From Clostridium sp. CAG:273 (lineage in GTDB: Bacteria > Bacillota > Clostridia > TANB77 > CAG-508): DNA of 9,289 nt. The notes beneath the pieces were generated by a model, which worked only from the letters and a program-made list of their open reading frames with translations, ran no database searches and was not told the DNA's origin. The position numbers and the translations under genes are program-made. Below are positions 7,218-9,289 of the stretch, piece after piece. Every line of letters starts with the position of its first letter. The stretch's first letter is position 1. Location: positions 1 through 9,289 of the forward strand of contig FR901458.1 of the NCBI GenBank assembly GCA_000438355.1. Direction: 5' to 3'.

Positions 7218-8099
7218 ATGAAAAGAAGATTTATAGTAGGAATAATATCATTTGTATTAGTGTTATTTAGTGCATTAAATGTAAAAGCAGTAAATAATAC
7301 AGTATATTTAAATGTAGTGAAGAATACAGATAACACTGTTGTTGCAACATTAACAGTTGATGTATTAGATAAAGGATTAGATGCATTATCTGGAAAAATT
7401 AATTATGATAAAGAAAAATTGGAATTTGTAAAAATAGAAACAGGAAATGAAAAATGGAATAAACCTTCTTATAATAACGAAAATGGAAAGTTTACATTAT
7501 TAATTAATTCTGAAACAATTACAGAGAAGAATGAAGCAATAGTAATTACTTTTAAAGTAAAAGAAAATGTAACTGGAGATGTAACTATTTCTATAGTGGA
7601 TTTAGTTGGTGCTACATCAGAAGACAAAAAAATAAATTGGGATGGATTAACTGCTACTGTTAACGTTGATGGAGATAACAATGAGCAGAATGGAAATAAT
7701 AATGAAGGTAACAATGAAAATAACGATGGCAATAATACTGAAAACAATAACGAAAATGACAACATAGGAAATGGTGGTAACAATTCTGAAGAAAATGGAA
7801 ACAACAATGGTAATATAAATAATGACAATAACGGAGAACATGTACAAAACAACGAAAATAATGACAGTAATAATGGGAATATAGAAAATAATAATATAGG
7901 AAATAATAACAATGATAGCGAAAATGATGTAAATAATACAGATAAAAAGCCTTCAAAGAATGAAGAAAATTTAGCTCCTGGAAAATTACCACAAACAGGA
8001 AATAACTTATTTATGTATATTATAAATATGGCTGTATTTTTAATAGTTGCAATTTTGATAGTACTTTATATAAGAAGTAAAATAAACAAAGAAAAATAA
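7218..8099 (+). CDS. Cell-wall anchored single-cohesin scaffold protein (LPQTG)
   Basis: A surface protein of 293 residues that should display dockerin-bearing proteins. It has a signal peptide (1-24, cut after VKA), one cohesin domain (about 26-150, with the typical GKINYDKEKLEFV at 59-71 and AIVITFKVKENVTGDVTIS at 107-125), a low-complexity Asn/Glu/Gly/Asp linker (about 151-250), the sorting signal LPQTG (257-261), a membrane segment (about 264-285) and a Lys/Arg tail. One cohesin with an LPxTG anchor recalls small anchoring scaffoldins such as ScaE of Ruminococcus; no dockerin, carbohydrate-binding module or catalytic domain is present. It follows the dockerin gene by 45 bases and the sortase by two genes, so partner and anchoring enzyme are both encoded beside it. 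The start is supported by GGAGGAGAGG at 7203-7212. The Asn-rich linker is probably a flexible wall-spanning spacer. Confidence 0.92.
   Translation: MKRRFIVGIISFVLVLFSALNVKAVNNTVYLNVVKNTDNTVVATLTVDVLDKGLDALSGKINYDKEKLEFVKIETGNEKWNKPSYNNENGKFTLLINSETITEKNEAIVITFKVKENVTGDVTISIVDLVGATSEDKKINWDGLTATVNVDGDNNEQNGNNNEGNNENNDGNNTENNNENDNIGNGGNNSEENGNNNGNINNDNNGEHVQNNENNDSNNGNIENNNIGNNNNDSENDVNNTDKKPSKNEENLAPGKLPQTGNNLFMYIINMAVFLIVAILIVLYIRSKINKEK
7668..7966 (+). repeat. Asn-codon-rich low-complexity linker
   Basis: This segment of the cohesin gene is dominated by AAT/AAC codons mixed with GAA, GAT and GGA/GGT. It is irregular rather than a fixed-period repeat. Such tracts are prone to length change by replication slippage, so linker length may vary between strains. 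Open frames on the opposite strand here are composition artefacts. Confidence 0.7.
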
Positions 8100-8216
8100 A
8101 ATCTTATCATTTTTTAGTTAGGTTTATTTAACATGCCACAAAAGCGTTAAAAATCAACATTTTAGTAGATAAAATAAAAAAGTCAGAGGGAATTAGAATA
8201 TAAATGCTTTACAGAA

Positions 8217-8244
8217 TTTTCACCCCAACTATTGACAAAGAACC
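8217..8244 (-). mobile_element. ISL3-like terminal inverted repeat, solitary remnant
   Basis: Read on the minus strand this begins GGTTCTTTGTCAATAGTTGG and ends GTGAAAA. From memory, ISL3-family elements of Firmicutes have ends starting GGCTCTTT or GGTTCTTT followed by GTCAA, so this looks like one IS end with its outer edge at 8244. No transposase frame and no convincing second end are present. The stretch from 8100 to 8301 between the cohesin gene and the tRNA terminator holds nothing else that I can support. Confidence 0.45.
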
Positions 8245-8301
8245 TTTATTAGTAGTAAAATTCATAGACAACACCTCTATAAACAAATGTTTGTATTGAA
8301 C

Positions 8302-8331
8302 AAAAAAGAAAAAACAAGTTTAACTTGTTTT
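8302..8331 (-). terminator. Rho-independent terminator of the tRNA pair
   Basis: On the minus strand an 8-bp stem (AAAACAAG/CTTGTTTT, 8311-8318 with 8324-8331) with a 5-base loop is followed by a long T run (A-rich 8302-8310 on the plus strand). It directly abuts the CCA end of tRNA-Tyr. It may also stop plus-strand readthrough from the cohesin operon, which has no other visible terminator. Confidence 0.8.
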
Positions 8332-8417
8332 TGGTGGGCAGGGATGGATTCGAACCATCGTACTCATACGAGAACAGATTTACAGTCTGCCGCCTTTAGC
8401 CACTCGGCCACCTACCC
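8332..8417 (-). tRNA. tRNA-Tyr (anticodon GUA)
   Basis: The minus strand folds as a class II tRNA of 86 bases with an encoded CCA (8332-8334). The acceptor stem GGGTAGG pairs with CCTGCCC (one G-T pair), the discriminator base is A, and the anticodon loop CTGTAAA has GTA at 8381-8383. There is a long variable arm and a T-arm with GGTTCGAATCC. The second gene of a two-tRNA transcript, it is 21 bases from tRNA-Met/Ile. Confidence 0.96.
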
Positions 8418-8438
8418 AAATATTTAATTATATAAAAA

Positions 8439-8515
8439 TGGTGCGCCCTCAAGGATTCGAACCTTGGACCCACCGGTTATGAGCCGGTTGCTCTGACCAA
8501 CTGAGCTAAGGGCGC
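8439..8515 (-). tRNA. tRNA with CAU anticodon (elongator Met, or Ile2)
   Basis: The minus strand folds as a 77-base tRNA with an encoded CCA (8439-8441), a perfect acceptor stem GCGCCCT/AGGGCGC, discriminator A, D-arm TAGCTCAGTTGGTCAGAGC and anticodon loop CTCATAA (anticodon 8479-8481). The first acceptor pair G-C and the absence of the three G-C pairs next to the anticodon loop exclude initiator tRNA. Elongator Met and the lysidine-modified Ile2 share CAU; the sequence alone as I read it does not settle which, with Met slightly preferred. Confidence 0.93.
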
Positions 8516-8533
8516 ATCTCAAATGCAGTATTA

Positions 8534-8562
8534 AGTATAGAACATTTTTTATAACATGTCAA
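8534..8562 (-). promoter_or_regulatory. Sigma-A promoter of the tRNA operon
   Basis: On the minus strand, TTGACA (8557-8562) and TATACT (8534-8539) are separated by exactly 17 bases. The -10 box ends 18 bases before the tRNA-Met/Ile 5' end. It is the best promoter in the window, as expected for stable RNA genes. Confidence 0.88.
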
Positions 8563-8662
8563 GTGTTTTTTTATAAAAAGTGAAAAAAATTACAAATTGT
8601 CCATTCAAAAAATAATAGCAACGAAAAAATTTAAAAATTATTCATAATGTTATAAATATTAT

Positions 8663-8689
8663 TATAAAAGGAACCACATTGTGGTTCCT
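8663..8689 (-). terminator. Rho-independent terminator of the right-edge minus-strand gene
   Basis: A 9-bp stem AGGAACCAC/GTGGTTCCT (8669-8677 with 8681-8689) with a 3-base loop, followed on the minus strand by TTTTATAAT. It lies 8 bases past the stop codon of the minus-strand gene. The AT-rich stretch 8563-8662 beyond it shows no gene. Confidence 0.82.
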
Positions 8690-8697
8690 AGAAAATG

Positions 8698-9120
8698 TTA
8701 GAGAGATTTCTCTGCTAACAGACATATGAGGATTTGATTGTCACCTTCCTTCATGGTTTGTTTGATAAACTTAAGTTTATATCCAGTTCCATAATAGCGA
8801 TTGATTCTCTTTAGTTTCTCATTCATAAAAATGTGAAGGTTATCAGAGATACCAATGGCTTCTACGATAGAAAAACGCTTAGGTTTAAAGAGTTTTCTAC
8901 ATGAAAAACTCTTTTTTATGTGCTCAGCACTGAAACAAAAAGCTATTTCATCATTTATAATTACTACATCAGTAATTATAACATGAAGCCGATTTTCTAC
9001 CCTGGCAGACCGAATATACTTGCGTATCTCGCTAGCCAATTCTTTAGATGTATAACTACAAGGATAGGAAACCTTCCCTGTAATTTCATCATTGATGTCT
9101 TGCTTACGCAATAAAATCAC
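8698..9120 (-). CDS. Unrecognised small protein with its own promoter and terminator
   Basis: I do not recognise this protein. The longest reading is 140 residues from a GTG at 9120, but the strong AGGAGG (9122-9127) leaves almost no spacing to that codon; a TTG at 9109-9111, about 10 bases from it, is a better start and gives 137 residues. The protein looks soluble: no signal peptide, no membrane segment, mixed charged alpha/beta composition, basic, with scattered cysteines (in YPCSYT, AFCFSA, FSCRKL, LICLLA). Segments such as LHVIITDVVIINDEIAFCFS look like beta strands and ELASEIRKYIRSA and FMNEKLKRINRYY like helices. Base composition is somewhat richer in GC than the neighbours (about 30-42% by segment). 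A strong ribosome binding site, an upstream extended -10 and a terminator make it a real monocistronic gene. The function is unknown. Confidence 0.75.
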   Translation of the reverse strand: MILLRKQDINDEITGKVSYPCSYTSKELASEIRKYIRSARVENRLHVIITDVVIINDEIAFCFSAEHIKKSFSCRKLFKPKRFSIVEAIGISDNLHIFMNEKLKRINRYYGTGYKLKFIKQTMKEGDNQILICLLAEKSL

Positions 9121-9153
9121 TCCTCCTATGAATAATAAATGTTTTCATTAATA

Positions 9154-9162
9154 ATTATAACA
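9154..9162 (-). promoter_or_regulatory. Extended -10 promoter of the right-edge minus-strand gene
   Basis: On the minus strand TGTTATAAT is a perfect extended -10 element about 27 bases upstream of the AGGAGG site. The -35 region is weak. The same extended -10 form precedes the sortase gene. Confidence 0.5.
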
Positions 9163-9232
9163 TAAATTAAAAAAATAGTATAATATATTTAAATAAAAAA
9201 ATAACATCAATAAAAGATTGAATAAAAAATAT

Positions 9233-9289
9233 AGGAGTAAAAATCATAAATTTAAAAATAAGAAATCATAAAAATAAAAATTATAATTT
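9233..9289 (+). other. Possible ribosome binding site and start of a divergent gene cut by the window edge
   Basis: AGGAG (9233-9237) is followed by a frame that stays open to the end of the window, but the only codons at proper spacing are ATC (9243) and ATA (9246), and no ATG, GTG or TTG follows in frame. A TATAAT at 9179-9184 could be its -10 box. The short reading is Lys/Asn/Ile-rich and may be chance in AT-rich DNA. The rest of 9163-9289 shows nothing else. Confidence 0.18.

Noticed and set aside
7668..7966. CRISPR-like or fixed-period tandem repeat
   Set aside because: The AAT/AAC-rich tract has no constant unit or spacer pattern and stays in frame as a protein linker.
7469..7992. Long open frames on the minus strand opposite the cohesin gene
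   Set aside because: They are rich in Ser/Leu/Phe or Tyr/His because they mirror the Asn/Glu/Gly-rich linker; no ribosome binding site, promoter or domain supports them.
8121..8244. A complete ~124-bp MITE ending in GGTT inverted repeats
   Set aside because: GGTTTATTTAACAT at 8121 matches the ISL3-like end at only about 8 of 14 positions, and the flanking 8-mers do not form a clean target duplication.
8439..8515. Initiator tRNA-fMet
   Set aside because: The acceptor stem is fully paired at the first position and the anticodon stem lacks the three consecutive G-C pairs expected of an initiator.

Overview
The window is low-GC DNA (roughly 30% in most genes) with strong purine-rich ribosome binding sites, standard stop codons, sortase and LPxTG signals, and cohesin and dockerin modules. 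Together these point to an anaerobic Gram-positive bacterium of the Clostridia, probably a gut-type lineage. That placement is an inference from content, not from a marker tree.

Layout. (1) 1-729 is the 3' part of a gene for a secreted or surface protein whose C-terminal part has the C-type-lectin/formylglycine-generating-enzyme (FGE) fold signature. Its last ~180 bases jump to about 47% GC and are full of NNC codons, which is what a variable region of a diversity-generating retroelement (DGR) looks like. (2) After a hairpin terminator comes alaS (826-2580), a 584-residue alanyl-tRNA synthetase. It keeps the catalytic and editing domains but lacks the C-terminal C-Ala domain, and it carries a four-cysteine insert. 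(3) 2755-3102 encodes a HIT-family nucleotide hydrolase/transferase. (4) 3249-8099 is a tight three-gene unit: a sortase, a 1073-residue secreted multidomain protein ending in a type I dockerin, and a cell-wall protein made of one cohesin, an Asn-rich linker and an LPQTG anchor. (5) 8217-8244 resembles an ISL3-type insertion sequence end with no transposase. (6) On the minus strand lie tRNA-Met/Ile2(CAU) and tRNA-Tyr(GUA), with a near-perfect promoter and a terminator. (7) At the right edge is an unrecognised minus-strand gene with its own terminator, then AT-rich DNA with a possible divergent gene start.

How it may work together. The most notable content is the sortase-dockerin-cohesin unit. 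The sortase should attach the LPQTG cohesin protein to peptidoglycan, and the cohesin should then hold the dockerin protein at the cell surface. The dockerin protein has a carbohydrate-binding NPCBM-like domain, a transglutaminase/cysteine-peptidase-like core and an F5/8-type (discoidin) domain. This reads as a self-contained, single-enzyme relative of a cellulosome, aimed at a glycoprotein or other host/glycan target rather than at plant cell wall. The specific pairing is inferred from adjacency and has not been demonstrated.
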